Below are positions 62,753 through 64,000 of a stretch of 64,000 nucleotides of DNA, piece by piece. How positions within the stretch are numbered: the stretch's first letter is position 1; each line of letters opens with the position of its first letter. Below the pieces are notes generated by a model, which saw only the letters and a program-made list of their open reading frames with translations, made no database searches and was not told where the DNA came from. Position numbers and translations under genes: made by a program. This DNA comes from JACMLD01 sp963705285 (GTDB lineage: Bacteria > Bacteroidota > Bacteroidia > Chitinophagales > Chitinophagaceae). The stretch covers positions 4,588,001 through 4,652,000 of the forward strand of contig OY970066.1 of NCBI GenBank assembly GCA_963705285.1, given 5' to 3'.

Positions 62753-63105
62753 AAAATTAGCCGCAGAATCGCAGATCATTATTGTCAGCGGTAGACCCGG
62801 TGATATCCTTGGATGACTATACTGCACCACTGTAAAATAAATTAGCCGCAGATTCGCAGATTAGAATTGTTAGGGGTAGGCCCAATGATATTCCTTTAGT
62901 CACTATACTGCACCACTGTAAAATAAAATTAGCCGCAGATTCGCAGATTAGTATTATAGCTGTAGACACGCTTGCATCGTGTGATGACTATGCTTCACCA
63001 CTATAAAATAAAATTAGCCGCAAATTCGCAGATTATCATTGATAGTAACCTGCTATAGGCTCAACTTTCAACAATATCTAATCTGCTAATCTGCGGCTAA
63101 AATAT
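62753..63105. repeat. 85-87 bp tandem repeats (TTAGCCGCAGATTCGCAGATT)
   Basis: Units start with TTAGCCGCAG at 62757, 62842, 62929 and 63014 (periods 85, 87, 85). The conserved parts are the first 20 bp and the last 25 bp (CACTATACTGCACCACTGTA), with a variable middle. The array closes with the inverted word CTAATCTGCGGCTAAAAT near 63085-63102. Confidence 0.85.
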
Positions 63106-63113
63106 ATAACAGT

Positions 63114-63533
63114 TTATTGCGGCGTCAGGTATTGCGCATATGCATAACCTTCTTCGCCTTTTTCTGTTTTAACCAGCCACCACTGATCATTGGCTTTGCT
63201 GATTAAAGTAACTTCTGAACCATGCGCCGCCTTGCCGACTATCGGCTGATCCGTACCGGGGCCTTTGCGTATATTAAGGTTAGATGTTTCAGTGGTAACT
63301 TTTGCTTTTGTTCCACCGGCACCCACTGCCACGTTTACATTCATGACTACATCGCCCGCCCTGAAATCGGGATCTATTTTGTTATATACATCCCACAATT
63401 TATCTTTTACGTCTCCTGTAGGGGCTTCGCCATCAATGTACAGTACATTATCCTGCTCACGCACCTGCAGGTTGGAAACACCGGCGCTGGCTGCCGTATC
63501 CAGTAGTTCTTTGTATTTATCCTGTAATGCCAT
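63114..63533 (-). CDS. SH3-domain protein with BON-like N-terminus
   Basis: A 139-residue protein. The N-terminal 70 residues (VSNLQVREQDNVLYIDGEAP, then KLWDVYNKIDPDFRAGDVVM) resemble a BON domain. The C-terminal 60 residues form a bacterial SH3 domain (LNIRKGPGTDQPIVGKAAHG, then YAYAQYLTPQ). No signal peptide was found, so its location is unclear. It lies 18 bp after a BON lipoprotein gene and is probably co-transcribed with it. Confidence 0.75.
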   Translation of the reverse strand: MALQDKYKELLDTAASAGVSNLQVREQDNVLYIDGEAPTGDVKDKLWDVYNKIDPDFRAGDVVMNVNVAVGAGGTKAKVTTETSNLNIRKGPGTDQPIVGKAAHGSEVTLISKANDQWWLVKTEKGEEGYAYAQYLTPQ

Positions 63534-63551
63534 AAGTTGTTTCCTCCGTTT

Positions 63552-64000
63552 TTATTTTATGGTTAATTTGTTTTCTATTTTCTTTGGTTTGAGGGTATTC
63601 AAACTCTGCATCAAAGTAGGAAGACTGCTTCTTTTAATTTCACCGGTAAGTGTAATCACACCGTCTTTTACTTCTGCTTTTACGCCAGGAAAATCTTTGG
63701 TAGCATCTGCTGCGCCTTTAATGAGGGGATCATCTGCTGCAATTTCAACCGGGGCGGGAGCGGGTGGAGGAGGGGCAACTGTAGTATTATTCACTACTGA
63801 TTTTACGCCAGGTATACTGGTAACAGTTGTTTCAAATGCTGCTTTAGAAGCCGCATCCCTGAACTGGCCGGTGAGTGTAACCACACCGTCTTTTACAGTA
63901 GCGCCGGCATCGGCCACATCAGCAGATACTGCCGCTAATTTTTCTGTTACCGCTTTCTCAATATCAGCGTCTTTGGGGCCGCTTTTACAGGCCGACAAAC
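63552..64000 (-). CDS. BON-domain lipoprotein (5' end outside the window)
   Basis: About 148 visible residues. The first visible codons read LSAC, the lipobox end of a lipoprotein signal peptide, so the signal peptide lies beyond the window edge. Two BON domains follow (KDGVVTLTGQFRDAASKAAF and KDGVITLTGEIKRSSLPTLM), separated by a proline linker (VAPPPPAPAPVE). BON domains bind membranes or peptidoglycan in the periplasm. It is probably transcribed together with the SH3 gene. Confidence 0.82.
   Translation of the reverse strand, partial: LSACKSGPKDADIEKAVTEKLAAVSADVADAGATVKDGVVTLTGQFRDAASKAAFETTVTSIPGVKSVVNNTTVAPPPPAPAPVEIAADDPLIKGAADATKDFPGVKAEVKDGVITLTGEIKRSSLPTLMQSLNTLKPKKIENKLTIK

Noticed and set aside
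62753..63105. Possible CRISPR array
   Set aside because: Period of 85-87 bp, few units, middle segments partly similar to each other, and no cas genes nearby.

Overview
The window looks like a chromosomal segment from a Bacteroidota bacterium, most likely of the Chitinophagaceae. The grounds are promoter boxes of the TTTG / TAnnTTTG type, a T9SS type B (gliding-motility) sorting domain, outer-membrane beta-barrel proteins and FtsX-type permeases of Bacteroidota style, start sites without clear Shine-Dalgarno sequences, and intergenic DNA full of short degenerate repeats. No phage, integrase, transposase or CRISPR array was seen.

Layout. 1-3 kb: the 3' end of an unidentified gene, a small beta-barrel protein and a conserved hypothetical protein. 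3-16.4 kb: a branched-chain amino acid cluster, leuA-leuC-leuD-leuB, then a regulatory leader, then ilvE-ilvD-ilvB-ilvH-ilvC-ilvA; together these make Leu, Ile and Val from pyruvate, acetyl-CoA and threonine. 16.5-27.3 kb: an OmpA/TSP3 protein and a nitrogen-assimilation block (gltB, gltD, an ammonium transporter and a beta-barrel porin). 28-38.6 kb: an FtsX-type permease, rimO, a hypothetical protein, a GMC oxidoreductase with its small subunit, a large repeat array and a Tsp/Prc protease. 38.7-42.3 kb: tRNA-His, a DUF445-like protein and a large outer-membrane receptor-like protein. 42.9-50.2 kb: two hypotheticals and a CCG-domain iron-sulfur protein on the minus strand, divergent from a Crp/Fnr regulator followed by YHS, DoxX, YceI, DinB, NRDE, ATP-grasp and LysE genes. 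50.3-60 kb: a beta-barrel protein, a DEAD-box helicase, an aldose epimerase, hutI, a secreted M43 metalloprotease and hutG. 60.3-64 kb: a patatin/outer-membrane barrel fusion, an SH3 protein and a BON lipoprotein cut by the window edge.

The most interesting item is a 34-residue leader peptide at 7885-7989, 16 of whose residues are Ile, Val or Leu. It resembles E. coli IlvL and is followed by an intrinsic terminator and a mutually exclusive antiterminator pairing, so it reads as a classical ribosome-mediated attenuator controlling the ilv genes. It is too short for ordinary gene finding.

The second theme is the intergenic DNA. Many genes in the leu/ilv region are followed at once by a private array of 7-12 bp words, often with the reverse complement of the same words further on. 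Three arrays run into coding ends: the C-terminus of IlvE, the C-terminus of the gene at 1288, and the start of ilvA, which has no ATG. Larger repeat arrays lie at 14.96-15.17 kb (41-bp units), 35.56-36.34 kb (180-bp units with two perfect stem-loops each), 42.4-42.7 kb and 62.75-63.1 kb, and REP-like stem-loop elements at 1.0, 22.7 and 60.1 kb.
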